A stretch of 64,000 nucleotides of DNA from Gammaproteobacteria bacterium (lineage in GTDB: Bacteria > Pseudomonadota > Gammaproteobacteria > Steroidobacterales > Steroidobacteraceae), in NCBI GenBank assembly GCA_947455595.1, contig CANGOP010000003.1:62001-126000 (forward strand), given 5' to 3'. The first letter of the stretch is position 1, and every line of letters begins with the position of its first letter. The translations under genes were made by a program, and so were the position numbers. This document shows positions 17,704-27,433 of the stretch, one piece after another. Below the pieces are notes generated by a model that saw only the letters and a list, made by a program, of their open reading frames with translations, did not search any database and was not told where the DNA came from.

Positions 17704-19032
17704 TTGTCGAGACGTGACCCGGCATGGGACCCGGCTGCCGCATCGGCAGCCGGTCTTCCCAAGGCGACATGGGGCTCGGGAGCCTATGTCTACGATTCTC
17801 AGGGCCGCCGTTATCTAGATGGTTCCGGCGGCCCTGCCGTTTTTTGCTTGGGTCACGCGCATCCTGAAGTCAATGCGGCGATTGAACGGCAGTTGCATCG
17901 GATCGCCCACGGCTATCGATATTCCTTCACCAGCGACCCCCTTGAAGAGCTCGAGCATTTGCTGGCTTCACAGTGTGGGCCGAGATACAACACGACCGTA
18001 TTCGTCAGCGGAGGATCTGAGGCAGTCGAGTCCGCTCTGAAGCTGGCGCTGCAATTTCATAGCGCCCGCGGTGAACCGTCTCGTAGACGCTTTATTTCAA
18101 GACGCCGCTCGTGGCACGGAAACACGCTAGGCGCCTTGTCAGTTTCCGACTTTCAGGCCCGTCGAGAGCCGTTTGAAGGAGCGCTTGTTCCTGCGTCTTT
18201 TCTGGGGTCTGTAAATCTTTATCGGCCTCCGCTAGGCATCGCTGCCGATGAGTTAGTCGCTCATGCCGCAAGTGAATTGGAATCTGAAATTGAGCGCTTA
18301 GGCGCGGCCCACGTGGCAGGCTTCATCTTCGAGCCCATCGTGGGCGCTGCTGGTTGCGTGATCCCGCCGCCAGCGGGATATGCACAGGCGATACAAGCGG
18401 TGTGCCGACGCCACGGGATCTTGCTGATTGCCGACGAAGTTATGTGCGGATCCGGACGCACCGGCACGTGGCGCGCCTTGGAACAAGAAGACGTTGAGGC
18501 CGATATTTTTGCGGTCGCCAAAGGGCTCGCTGGTGGCTACATCCCACTAGGAGCGGCCATCTGCACCGATACTGTTGCCGCGGTTTTGAGGCGCGACGGA
18601 GGCATCCTGACGGGACACACCTTTACCGGACATACCTTAGCGTGCGCTGCAGGGGTCGCAGTGCAGGAAATCATCATGCGCGACGGACTGCTCGCGCGCG
18701 TCCACTCGAATGGACCTTGGCTTCTCGAGACCCTGCAGTCGGAACTTCAGGGAATTGACGCAATTGGCGACATTCGTGGCCGCGGGCACTTTATTGGCAT
18801 CGAATTTGTGGCGGACCGTGCAACAAAAAAACCATTTCCTGCCCAAAGCGCCGTCAGCCAGCGTGTTGGCCGCGCCGCTATTGACCGAGGACTGATGATT
18901 TATCCGGTTGGCGGGAACGTCGATGGCGTGCTGGGAGATGGCATTATCCTCGCTCCGCCCTACAACGCGTCTACTGCTGTCCTGAACGAACTCATTGAGC
19001 TGACCGTTCAATCGATTCAAGACATCTTTTGA
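17704..19032 (+). CDS. Class III (acetylornithine/omega type) PLP aminotransferase
   Basis: A 442-residue fold-type I PLP enzyme. Class III features are FVSGGSEAVESALKLALQF, SRRRSWHGNTLGALSVS for cofactor stacking, the LLIADEVMCGSGRTG motif, the PLP lysine in VAKGLAGGYIPLG (~K270) and the HTFTGHTLACAAG phosphate clamp. It would move an amino group between a primary amine or omega-amino acid and a 2-oxo acid. The TTG start lies three bases after the iorB stop, so it is in the iorAB operon. This suggests a nitrogen-containing substrate shared by the oxidoreductase and this enzyme. No strong ribosome-binding site is visible, consistent with coupling. Confidence 0.87.
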   Translation: MSRRDPAWDPAAASAAGLPKATWGSGAYVYDSQGRRYLDGSGGPAVFCLGHAHPEVNAAIERQLHRIAHGYRYSFTSDPLEELEHLLASQCGPRYNTTVFVSGGSEAVESALKLALQFHSARGEPSRRRFISRRRSWHGNTLGALSVSDFQARREPFEGALVPASFLGSVNLYRPPLGIAADELVAHAASELESEIERLGAAHVAGFIFEPIVGAAGCVIPPPAGYAQAIQAVCRRHGILLIADEVMCGSGRTGTWRALEQEDVEADIFAVAKGLAGGYIPLGAAICTDTVAAVLRRDGGILTGHTFTGHTLACAAGVAVQEIIMRDGLLARVHSNGPWLLETLQSELQGIDAIGDIRGRGHFIGIEFVADRATKKPFPAQSAVSQRVGRAAIDRGLMIYPVGGNVDGVLGDGIILAPPYNASTAVLNELIELTVQSIQDIF

Positions 19033-19047
19033 CCCGTCCGTATGGCG

Positions 19048-19070
19048 GACTCCGGCACGACTCCGGAGTC
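19048..19070 (+). terminator. Hairpin after the aminotransferase gene
   Basis: GACTCCGG and CCGGAGTC pair over 8 bp with a seven-base loop, 15 bases after the aminotransferase stop. A weak T-rich stretch (ATTTTGT) begins about eight bases later, so termination efficiency is doubtful. Confidence 0.4.
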
Positions 19071-19107
19071 GTGGTAGATTTTGTCGCCTATGCACTGGAG
19101 ATTCTTG

Positions 19108-19878
19108 ATGACCCTGACTGCCCGCATCATCACGGTATTCGTCATCATCGGGCTGTCGGGATCTGCCATCGCGCAGAATATGTCGAAGGAAGAGCGCTTC
19201 AGCCGCGCTGTGACGATGCTTCAGTCGGGCCAATACGGCCAAGCCATTCCGATCTTGGAAGATCTGGCCAAGACAGACCCGCGTGCGGCCAATGTGTTCT
19301 GGAACCTCGGACATGCGCAGACTGAGATCGGCGCCTACGAAAAAGCGCTCGAGGCATGGAAAGCCTTTCATCGTCTTGAGCCGGCAGACTGGCACGGAAC
19401 TGAAAAACTGATTCAAGCCTTCTATGCATCAGATCATTTCGCTGAAGGTGATCGAGAGCGAGACGGCTTCATACGGCAATGGAAGTCCACGCACGACCCG
19501 GACTTTAAGAAGTCGAAACGATTCTGCCGTGACATTTTCTCGCTTAAGGGCGGCAAGGTAGCGGTATTCGAGGATTTCGAGATAGCGACAGATCCCGCGG
19601 TTTTGGTTACGTTTTCGGTCCAATCCGGGCCGCGAGCTCACACGTCGGTCTTGCTTATCAGCGACACGTCTGTCGATAAGAAGCTGCGCAGCAAGGGGCG
19701 CCTAGGAAATGATGAGCGTGTCTACTCACTGAGCTGGACATCTGGAACAAATCGCGAGACCTATCGAATTTACAAAGCGATCCCGTCGTATACCGACTTG
19801 CGCAAGGATGTCATCGACGCACTGAACGGAGACCTGAAGCCAATTTCCAGTGTCTCTGTCATCAGCAACGGCGCATAG
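19108..19878 (+). CDS. Secreted TPR-containing protein
   Basis: A 256-residue exported protein with a signal peptide (MTLTARIITVFVIIGLSGSAIA-QN region). Two or so tetratricopeptide repeats lie at ~30-105 (RAVTMLQSGQYGQAIPILED, VFWNLGHAQTEIGAYEKALE). The C-terminal half is beta-rich without a recognised domain. TPR modules mediate protein-protein contacts, here in the periplasm. The ATG at 19108 has GGAG seven bases upstream and gives a clean signal peptide. It stands alone between the iorAB operon and the cupin gene. Confidence 0.75.
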   Translation: MTLTARIITVFVIIGLSGSAIAQNMSKEERFSRAVTMLQSGQYGQAIPILEDLAKTDPRAANVFWNLGHAQTEIGAYEKALEAWKAFHRLEPADWHGTEKLIQAFYASDHFAEGDRERDGFIRQWKSTHDPDFKKSKRFCRDIFSLKGGKVAVFEDFEIATDPAVLVTFSVQSGPRAHTSVLLISDTSVDKKLRSKGRLGNDERVYSLSWTSGTNRETYRIYKAIPSYTDLRKDVIDALNGDLKPISSVSVISNGA

Positions 19879-20002
19879 GCACGTCATATCCGGCTTTCGG
19901 CTCCAACGTCCCTGCTGCATGACTTCCAGAGTGAATAATTGAGAGTTGCAGTCAATATCGGTAGGCATTCATGAACCAGCTTGATACTCACAGGAGGCCG
20001 TC

Positions 20003-20428
20003 TTGAATTCCAAGAGCGACGCCGCACCCCACGATCGGATCTCTGCTGTCAGGCCTAGTGAATGCGCCACGACTGAACAAAATGTTCACTATTTTTTCGG
20101 CGTCAGTGGCGCAACGGTGGGCGCAAAAAACTTGTCGATGCACCTAGTCGTGATCCCACCCAGCTCTCGCTCGGCGCCGCACCTGCACGTCGACCATGAA
20201 ACCGCGATCTACGTCCTCGACGGAGACATGCTGACCCGTTGGGGTTTTGAGTTAGAGCACGAAGTACGTAGCGTTGCCGGGGAATTCCTGTACATACCAC
20301 CGGGTGTTCCGCATGAGGCTGTGAATCTCAGCACGGTCACGGAAGCACGCGCAATCATTGCCCGCAACAGCCCCCTCAATCACGACACGATTCGACTCCA
20401 CACGCCACTGGGCACAGAAGAGCTTTGA
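20003..20428 (+). CDS. Cupin domain protein
   Basis: A 141-residue single cupin with motif 1 SAPHLHVDHETAIYVLDGDM and motif 2 GEFLYIPPGVPHEAVNLS; the metal-binding histidines are present. The start is TTG with a perfect AGGAGG five bases upstream, which decides it. No enzymatic activity can be assigned. It is followed after three bases by the double GNAT gene and so opens a long same-strand run of uptake and peptidase genes. It is not closely similar to the cupin at 7571-7951. Confidence 0.83.
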   Translation: MNSKSDAAPHDRISAVRPSECATTEQNVHYFFGVSGATVGAKNLSMHLVVIPPSSRSAPHLHVDHETAIYVLDGDMLTRWGFELEHEVRSVAGEFLYIPPGVPHEAVNLSTVTEARAIIARNSPLNHDTIRLHTPLGTEEL

Positions 20429-20431
20429 GCC

Positions 20432-21436
20432 ATGCAGATCACCCTAAGACAAGAGGCGGCAAACCAGCCAGAGGTCATCAGCCTGATTGAGGCACTGGAT
20501 GCGTACCAGAAGCCTCTTTATCCAGCAGAAAGTCACCATGGGATCGACTTGAGCGCACTTTCGAAGCCCAACGTTCTGTTCGTCGTGGCGCGTAACGAAC
20601 ACGGGACGGCGGTCGGCTGTGGTGCAATCGTCCTCGAGGACGGTTACGGTGAGTTAAAACGCATGTATGCCGTCCCCGAGGTGCGCGGACGAGGTGTCGG
20701 TCGGGCGACGCTAGGCGCTCTTGAACAATTGGCAGCGAACGCGGGCACCGTCGTATACCGATTGGAAACTGGATATCTCCAGCCTGACGCCATCGCGTTA
20801 TACGAACGTTGTGGATATCGTCGCCGAGGCCCATTCGGCGACTACACGGACGATCCCAATTCAGTTTTCATGGAAAAGCCCGGCCTGCCGCCGGGTTACC
20901 AGTTGCGCTTGGCACAACTGAGCGATGCTGAGGAGATCAGTTTTCTGATCGGGCGCTCAGCACGGGAGGTCGGCATTCAGGATTACACATCGGCTTCGAT
21001 TGAGGGCGCTCTCATGGGCGCTTTTGGCGTGGACACTCAACTGCTCAGGGATCAAACCTACTTCGTCGTCGAGTTTCAGGGCGCTCTGGTGGCAGCCGGC
21101 GGTTGGAGTCGTCGACGCACGCTCTTCGGTAGCGACGCGCGTTCGGATCGCGAACCCGGCCTTCTGAATTCGACGGTCGACAGCGCGCGGATTCGCGCTT
21201 TTTTCGTTCATCCTGAACACGCGCGTCTAGGGTTAGGGTCAGCACTCCTCTGCGCCAGCGAGGCCGCCGCACGCGCAGAGGGATTTAGTAGCTTCCAGAT
21301 GATGGCGACGCGAACAGGGCGGCCCTTGTACCAGCGGTTTGGGTATACGAGTGACAAGCCGATCCACCATCCGGTCGGTGAACACACGACCATCGAGTTT
21401 TTCCCCATGTCGAAACAGGATCCTGCGCTCCGATGA
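20432..21436 (+). CDS. Tandem double-GNAT N-acetyltransferase
   Basis: A 334-residue fusion of two GNAT acetyltransferase domains. Domain 1 (~1-150) has acetyl-CoA motif A in VPEVRGRGVGRATLGALE and the C-terminal LYERCGYRRRGPFGDY. Domain 2 (~155-330) has FVHPEHARLGLGSALLC and a PLYQRFGYT end. Each could acetylate an amine, or one may be regulatory. Single GNAT proteins of ~150-170 residues are the norm, so this is a genuine tandem. The stop overlaps the next gene's ATG by four bases, coupling it to a secreted peptidase. Acetylation of an amino acid or peptide-like product is a plausible role. Confidence 0.85.
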   Translation: MQITLRQEAANQPEVISLIEALDAYQKPLYPAESHHGIDLSALSKPNVLFVVARNEHGTAVGCGAIVLEDGYGELKRMYAVPEVRGRGVGRATLGALEQLAANAGTVVYRLETGYLQPDAIALYERCGYRRRGPFGDYTDDPNSVFMEKPGLPPGYQLRLAQLSDAEEISFLIGRSAREVGIQDYTSASIEGALMGAFGVDTQLLRDQTYFVVEFQGALVAAGGWSRRRTLFGSDARSDREPGLLNSTVDSARIRAFFVHPEHARLGLGSALLCASEAAARAEGFSSFQMMATRTGRPLYQRFGYTSDKPIHHPVGEHTTIEFFPMSKQDPALR

Positions 21437-23160
21437 AGCAGGTGAGTCGCTATACAGGGATATGGGTCATCGCTCTTTGGTCCGTTTTGTTATCCAGTGC
21501 TGCGGCCGCACGAGCTGATTCCATTGCCGCTATCGTTCAGAAATTCGAATCCATGGCCACTCAATTGGATAGCAATAATGGGCCAGGCTGGCCGGACTCT
21601 CGACCGGAGGCAGTATTCGATCGCCTGAACACCTATCAAGCCCTACACAACAGGCTCAGCGCTTTGCCGCCCATTCCTGATAGCTCAGCGGAAGCCGAGA
21701 CACGCGCTCTACTGGACTGGAGGCTCAATATCCTCATCGAAGGAGCGCGGTTTGATGAGGAGCGCATTCCCTTTGATAACGGCGATGGGTTTTTCAATAC
21801 CGCGAACTATGCAGCCGCAACGACCGTGATACGTACTGAACGCGACGGCGTTGATTGGATTGCTCGACTCGAGCAGCTTCCTGGTTACTACGATATCCAA
21901 ATCGCCAATATGCGCAGGGGCCTCGCCACAGGATTCACGCAGCCTCGAGTGATCGCGGAAGGCATCTTGACGATTTTGCGTACCGCGGCCGATCAACCGG
22001 TGGAGGCGAGCCCACTGCTGTCGCCGTTCACGCGGGTGTCGAGCAGTATTCCGCCGGCGGTTTCACAAGCGCTGCGGTCGCGCGCTGTGGGCGTCATCGC
22101 TGATCGGATCAAGCCTGCGCAGATTGCGTTGGTTCGGTTCTTTGAAACGGAGTATGTGCCGGGAGCTCGGCTGACGACCGGTGCCCGTAGCCTGCCAGAC
22201 GGGGACGCCTACTATAGGTACCTGATTCGTCGATCGACCACTTTGCCCTTAACCCCAGAAGAGATTGAGGCCGTCGGTCGCGCGGAAGTAGCGAGACTCA
22301 CACGGGATATGGAAGAGGCCATGAAGGCTACAGGCTGGCGGGGTAGTTTGACGGAATTTATCGCCGAGTTGCGTTCAAACCCACGTTTTTACGCGCCCGA
22401 TCTACAAACGTATATCGAGAGGGGCAGCGAAATCGGTAAGCGTGTGGATGCGATGCTTCCGCTGTGGTTTGGGACCCTGCCCCGACTCACCTGGGGCATA
22501 CGCCGCAAGCCCCTCGAAACGGAAGCGTCCTCGAGTGGCTATGACCTTGGTGACCCGATTAAGGGCATTTCGGGATCCGTCGTGGTGAGCTCCCGTTCGT
22601 ATCGGGAACCGCTGTTCTCACTGCCCTCCTGGATTCTCCATGAGGGGGTTCCAGGTCACCACCTGCAGATCGCGCTCGCTCAAGAGCGCGCGGACCTACC
22701 GCCTTTTCGGAGAAAGGACGACATCACTGCCTTTGTGGAAGGGTGGGCTCTCTATTCGGAACAACTCGGTGAGGAGATGGGGGTCTATCGGGATCCTTAT
22801 GAGCGGTTCGGTCGCCTGGCCTTCAACATGTGGCGGGCCTGCCGGCTCGTGATGGACGTTGGCATCCATTGGCAAGGGCAAGCGCCGACCGATGCTGAAC
22901 GGTGTCTGCTTGACCGTACGACACTTCCTCAAACCTCAGCCCACTACGAAACGCTGCGCTACACGGCTTGGCCAGCGCAGGCGCTGGCCTACAAGATCGG
23001 TGAATTGCGATTCCTCGCTCTTCGGCAGCGTGCGCAGGACCGGCTTGGCGCCCGATTCGATGTTCGCGAATTCCACGACCGCCTGCTCGATGATGGACCG
23101 GTGCCGCTGGGCATGTTGGATCAGCGAATCGAGCGTTGGTTGGAATCGCGGCCCCATTGA
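21433..23160 (+). CDS. Secreted DUF885 metallopeptidase-like protein
   Basis: A 575-residue DUF885 protein with a signal peptide (VIALWSVLLSSAAAARA). The family's putative zinc motif WILHEGVPGHHLQIALAQE lies near residue 400, followed by the conserved FVEGWALYSEQLGEEMG and a VDVGIHW-like segment (VMDVGIHWQG). These proteins are helical and related to M32-type carboxypeptidases; activity has rarely been tested. It would act in the periplasm on peptides. It is coupled upstream to the double GNAT gene and followed by a TonB receptor gene. Confidence 0.85.
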   Translation: MKQVSRYTGIWVIALWSVLLSSAAAARADSIAAIVQKFESMATQLDSNNGPGWPDSRPEAVFDRLNTYQALHNRLSALPPIPDSSAEAETRALLDWRLNILIEGARFDEERIPFDNGDGFFNTANYAAATTVIRTERDGVDWIARLEQLPGYYDIQIANMRRGLATGFTQPRVIAEGILTILRTAADQPVEASPLLSPFTRVSSSIPPAVSQALRSRAVGVIADRIKPAQIALVRFFETEYVPGARLTTGARSLPDGDAYYRYLIRRSTTLPLTPEEIEAVGRAEVARLTRDMEEAMKATGWRGSLTEFIAELRSNPRFYAPDLQTYIERGSEIGKRVDAMLPLWFGTLPRLTWGIRRKPLETEASSSGYDLGDPIKGISGSVVVSSRSYREPLFSLPSWILHEGVPGHHLQIALAQERADLPPFRRKDDITAFVEGWALYSEQLGEEMGVYRDPYERFGRLAFNMWRACRLVMDVGIHWQGQAPTDAERCLLDRTTLPQTSAHYETLRYTAWPAQALAYKIGELRFLALRQRAQDRLGARFDVREFHDRLLDDGPVPLGMLDQRIERWLESRPH

Positions 23161-23353
23161 CCTCAACAGCTGGCCTGCATGGATTGCAACCATCCACTCG
23201 CGGTGCCTAGGCATGGTCGCGCGCAAAGCGCCATCACCGTTTGTTTTTCTGCCACATCCATTGGGTGCAGACGCCCCCCTGTTCAGGCATTCCCGATCGG
23301 GCCAAAATAGCCCCAAGGATCTATTACAACACTCGGACGGGGGAGTCGGCCTA

Positions 23354-25993
23354 ATGAAGAGAATATTCGCATTGAGCTATGTTATTGGGGTGCTGATGGC
23401 GACGTCTGTCGCACAGTCACAACAGGTCAATATCGGACCTCAGAAGTCGGCCGCCGTAAGCAACATAGAAGAAACCGTCGTTACCGGTACCCGTCGCCAG
23501 GGGCGCACTGTTCTCGAGTCGGCGGCATCCATCGACGTTCTCTCGGGCGACGAACTCGCCGCGCAGACCACATCGAATATGCTGGATACGCTCTCAAACG
23601 CGGTCCCAAGCTTCACCGTCGGGCAGAATTCCATTTCGGATGCATCAAGCTTCATTCGCGCACCGTCTCTGCGTGGCTTGCCGGGCGACGAGCTCTTGGT
23701 AATGTTAAATGGCAAGCGACTGAATCGAGCGTCGCTCGTCCAGGTCTATCAAGGCGGCGAAACTGAGCTTTCTTTCGGATCGCAGGGCCCTGATTTAGCT
23801 TCCATCCCCTCCATTGCGATCCGCTCTTTAGAAATCTTGAAGGACGGCGCTTCAGCGCAATACGGTTCTGACGCCATCGCCGGTGTGCTGAACTATCAGT
23901 TTCGGGAAAATGCGTCAGGCTTTGAGGCGACCGCACGCTACGGTGAATACGTGACCGGGATTTTCCCTCGCGACGGCGCAGATCGCCAAATCGCCTTCAA
24001 CTGGGGGCTGCCGCTCGGCAATGGCGGCTTCGCCAACCTGTCAGCCGAATGGGCAAGCAATGCCCAAACGGTACGCAACGCCACTCGCCCGTCTGCCCTC
24101 GCATTCGCAGAAACCTACCCGGAACTCGCCTCGCAACTGCCCCACTACCCGGGCCCCGTGCAGGAATTCGGCACTCCTCCGGCGGAGAGCGTGAAAGTTT
24201 TCCTGAATAGCGCGCTGCCCCTTGCGAACGGCGACAAGCTCTACTTCTTTGGTAACTATGCCCACATCGCAGCTAATGAAAGTTTCAATTACCGGTTGCC
24301 GACGGATGTGACGGACTCCTATGGCAACAGCTTCGATCGGAACTTCAATTTTTATGACATCTATCTCGATCCCTGCACGTCAGCCTATAGCGGCTGCCCT
24401 GCTGGTGGCTTCATCAATAACTCGCATACGTTCAACTTCGCCAGCATGTATCCGGCGGGCTTTACGCCACGCTTCTTTGGCACGACGGTCGAACGATTTG
24501 CCGCGGTGGGCTACAAGGGCAAATCCTCTGCTGGCTTGACCTACGATTTCTCGCTGACCAACGGACATAACGAGTTGTCATTGGGTCTGCGCAACACGCT
24601 GAACCCATCCTTAGGCCCTGATTCCCCGAAGAATTTCAATGACGGCGCGTTCAGTCAAGACGAGTACACGGCGAGCCTGGATATCACTACGCCTTGGAAA
24701 GTGCCGGGATTTGTCGCCCCAATTTCCGTAGCTGCGGGCGTGGAATTGCATCATGAAAAGTATGGTCAGCGAGCCGGCGATGCCGCCTCATATGCGGCGG
24801 GCCCTTATGCCTATCAGCCGCTCTACGATTGCCTCGACACTGTTTGCACACCCACGCTGGATTCGAATGGTGATCAGGTGATTGCCACGAAGTCGACTGC
24901 GTCAAATGGCTATGGCGGCAATTCATCGACCTTCAGCTCGTCCACGCGCAACCTGGCGGCTTACATTGACCTTGAGGGTGATGTGACTGATCGATTAACG
25001 CTCGGTTTGGCGGGTCGGTACGAGAACTACTCGACCTTCGGCTCGACCAGTCTGGGTAAGTTCCAGGTCCGCTATACCCTCACCGACACGCTTGCGTTAC
25101 GCGCGACGGTCAGCAACGGCTTCCACGCACCGACCGCTGGCCAGCAGAGTGTCCAAACGGTCACAACGTCCTTTACCGGCATGGGCACTCAGGTCGAGGT
25201 GGGCACTTATCCGGTGGATAGCGCAATCGCTCGTTATTACGGGGCGAGGAATATCAAGCCTGAAACTTCGACGAATTTCAGCGCAGGCCTCGTTTTTAAT
25301 CCAGGCAATCAATTTGTCGCGACGTTGGACGCATACCAAATTGATGTGCATAACCGCATCACGATCAGTCGCTCCTATGACGTTACGTTGGCAGATATCC
25401 AGGCTCAGCCCGCTCTCCTCTACGTGGGCGAAGGCGGCTCTGTGCAGTACTTTACAAATGGCTTTAGCACGCGCACCAAGGGTGTTGATCTCGTTCTGAC
25501 GAAGTCAGCTCATCTACCGAACGACGCCACGTTGTCGGCTACGCTGGCATACAATTACAACAAGACGGACGTTACGGCGCGAGATACGTCCATGGTCGCC
25601 GATTACCAAGTGGTTGATATCCAGCATTACGCCCCTAATAGCCGGGTAAACACGACGGTCGCTTACACAGAAGGCAAACTCACGGTTGGTCTGCACGAGA
25701 ACTACTACGGAACGTATCGCGATGAATTCGACTATCCAGGGCAGCTTTTCGGCGCCAAGCTCACCACTGATTTGGATATTGCTTACGAAGTGATGCCGAA
25801 GACCGTGCTGGCGATCGGCGCTCGAAACCTTCTCAATGCCTTCCCGGATCGCGTCAAGAATAACGACGACGTTGGGAATACCATCTATCAGAGTACGCAC
25901 AGTCTCTGGGATGGTGAGTTTTATCCGCGTGGCGGTGGTCCGTTCGGTTATAACGGACGCTTCGTGTACGCCCGCGTTAGCATGAAGTTCTAA
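23354..25993 (+). CDS. TonB-dependent outer membrane receptor
   Basis: An 879-residue receptor with a signal peptide (IGVLMATSVAQSQQ), a TonB-box-like EETVVTGTRRQG and a plug domain (~45-170; DELLVMLNGKRLNR, LEILKDGASAQYGSDAIAGV). A large barrel ends in ARVSMKF with the expected C-terminal Phe. It resembles large receptors of Xanthomonadales and sphingomonads that import peptides or oligosaccharides, not only siderophores. I chose ATG 23354 because the signal peptide starts there. The 190 bases upstream hold no gene and probably its promoter. A DUF885 peptidase lies before it and an MFS transporter and S9 peptidase after it. Confidence 0.92.
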   Translation: MKRIFALSYVIGVLMATSVAQSQQVNIGPQKSAAVSNIEETVVTGTRRQGRTVLESAASIDVLSGDELAAQTTSNMLDTLSNAVPSFTVGQNSISDASSFIRAPSLRGLPGDELLVMLNGKRLNRASLVQVYQGGETELSFGSQGPDLASIPSIAIRSLEILKDGASAQYGSDAIAGVLNYQFRENASGFEATARYGEYVTGIFPRDGADRQIAFNWGLPLGNGGFANLSAEWASNAQTVRNATRPSALAFAETYPELASQLPHYPGPVQEFGTPPAESVKVFLNSALPLANGDKLYFFGNYAHIAANESFNYRLPTDVTDSYGNSFDRNFNFYDIYLDPCTSAYSGCPAGGFINNSHTFNFASMYPAGFTPRFFGTTVERFAAVGYKGKSSAGLTYDFSLTNGHNELSLGLRNTLNPSLGPDSPKNFNDGAFSQDEYTASLDITTPWKVPGFVAPISVAAGVELHHEKYGQRAGDAASYAAGPYAYQPLYDCLDTVCTPTLDSNGDQVIATKSTASNGYGGNSSTFSSSTRNLAAYIDLEGDVTDRLTLGLAGRYENYSTFGSTSLGKFQVRYTLTDTLALRATVSNGFHAPTAGQQSVQTVTTSFTGMGTQVEVGTYPVDSAIARYYGARNIKPETSTNFSAGLVFNPGNQFVATLDAYQIDVHNRITISRSYDVTLADIQAQPALLYVGEGGSVQYFTNGFSTRTKGVDLVLTKSAHLPNDATLSATLAYNYNKTDVTARDTSMVADYQVVDIQHYAPNSRVNTTVAYTEGKLTVGLHENYYGTYRDEFDYPGQLFGAKLTTDLDIAYEVMPKTVLAIGARNLLNAFPDRVKNNDDVGNTIYQSTHSLWDGEFYPRGGGPFGYNGRFVYARVSMKF

Positions 25994-26002
25994 TCTTCCT
26001 AT

Positions 26003-26028
26003 GGGCGGCCCAGCGCTTCGGGCCGCCC
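26003..26028 (+). terminator. GC-rich hairpin after the TonB receptor
   Basis: GGGCGGCCC and GGGCCGCCC form a perfect 9-bp stem with an eight-base loop, ten bases after the receptor stop. The following bases contain only scattered T residues. A probable terminator or 3'-end stabiliser that would insulate the MFS gene. Confidence 0.5.
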
Positions 26029-26091
26029 AGTCTTCGGGCGTCTCGTGATTGACGACTCACCGCTAGAACGGCGGCGTATACCGGGGGCTGA

Positions 26092-27369
26092 ATGATTCAA
26101 GGTGTCACTGTCCCGACTCGCTCAAAGAGTCCCGCCCGTTCGATATTTCTCTATTTCGGCTCATCAACCATTCTTTTGCTGTTGGTGGCACCTGACGGAT
26201 CCTGGCTTGATGTAGCGACGGCTTACATCCTGCAGATGCAGCTCCACGCGACTCCTCAGCAAATTTCTTGGTTTCGCGTACTGACGGGGCTGCCCATTTA
26301 CGTGGGCTTCTTGTTTGGCCTCGTCCGCGACGTCTGGAATCCTTTCGGCCTACGCGATCGCGGATATCTGCGGATTTTCTCTGTTCTCACAGCACTGATT
26401 CTGGTGGCGTTGGCCGTGCTGGATGTCAGCTACGCCCTGCTCTTTATCGGGGTGCTGTTGGTCAGCATCAGTACGCGGTTCTTGTTGGCGGCGCAGCAGG
26501 GGCTCATGGGTCTCGTTGCCCAAGAGCATCTCATGTCGGGCCGGATGGCGGCGCTCTATAGCGCCTGCTATTTCATCCCGCTGATTTTAGGCGCTCTTTT
26601 CGCGGGAGCGGCGGCTGATGCGCTGACTCCCCGGGGGCAGTTCTTGATTCTGGCCATGCTTGCGCTGTCGATAGGCATTTTCGGTTTCCTGCGACCTCGC
26701 AGCATTTTCGAGCAAACTTATGACCAACCCGAGGCGCAAGGCTCGGACATCCGGGGCGATTTGCGACGGCTGTTCAGCGACCGTGCGTCGTTCGCCGCCG
26801 TGGCGATGATATTCCTGTGGCAGTTTGCTCCCGGACTGCAGACCGTGATGCAATTTCATCTCACCGAGCATCTCGGCGCAGATGAGTCGGCCTTTGGCTA
26901 CTGGACCGCGATGTATTACGTGTCCTTCCTGCCCGGCGTGATTGGCTACGGTTACGTCTGTCAGCGTATTGCTTATGGTCGACTGGGTACGAACGCCATC
27001 CTCTTCAGCGCTCCACTCAACCTCGTCTTGCCGTTCCTCACAACGCCGACCCAGATGATGCTGTTCGCCATCCCACTGGGGTTATCTGCCGGCGCCGCTT
27101 TTGCCGCGTTGTACGACATTGCTATTCGGGCCTGTCCACCCGGTTTACACGGCGCCTTGATGATGGCGGTCGCAGGAAGCAACCAAATGGGCTGGCGTGT
27201 TGGCGACGCCTTCGGCACGTGGCTCTACACGTTCGGTAACGCACACGGTTTCCTATTCGCCTCCATCGGAACGGCGGCGACTTCAGCAGCGGCGCCGGCG
27301 TTTTTAGCGCTAGCGCCCCGTGCCCTGCTTAACTCCAAAGATGGCGAGGTGATCGCACGTCCCTCCTAA
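26092..27369 (+). CDS. MFS transporter, AmpG/PAT-like
   Basis: A 425-residue protein with about twelve transmembrane helices. It has an MFS-type loop between helices 2 and 3 (GFLFGLVRDVWNPFGLRDRG), which resembles the GxxxDxxxPFG signature of AmpG and folate-biopterin-type importers. A central cytoplasmic linker sits at ~205-225. AmpG relatives import muropeptides or peptides with protons. Placement between a TonB receptor and an S9 peptidase supports inner-membrane import of the ligand taken up by the receptor. The substrate is inferred from this context only. Confidence 0.78.
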   Translation: MIQGVTVPTRSKSPARSIFLYFGSSTILLLLVAPDGSWLDVATAYILQMQLHATPQQISWFRVLTGLPIYVGFLFGLVRDVWNPFGLRDRGYLRIFSVLTALILVALAVLDVSYALLFIGVLLVSISTRFLLAAQQGLMGLVAQEHLMSGRMAALYSACYFIPLILGALFAGAAADALTPRGQFLILAMLALSIGIFGFLRPRSIFEQTYDQPEAQGSDIRGDLRRLFSDRASFAAVAMIFLWQFAPGLQTVMQFHLTEHLGADESAFGYWTAMYYVSFLPGVIGYGYVCQRIAYGRLGTNAILFSAPLNLVLPFLTTPTQMMLFAIPLGLSAGAAFAALYDIAIRACPPGLHGALMMAVAGSNQMGWRVGDAFGTWLYTFGNAHGFLFASIGTAATSAAAPAFLALAPRALLNSKDGEVIARPS

Positions 27370-27433
27370 GGGGTCTCGCGCTGCTGAGTGGTCGGGCGTA
27401 GGATCATGAATCCACTCTTCGTTGGAGACTTCG

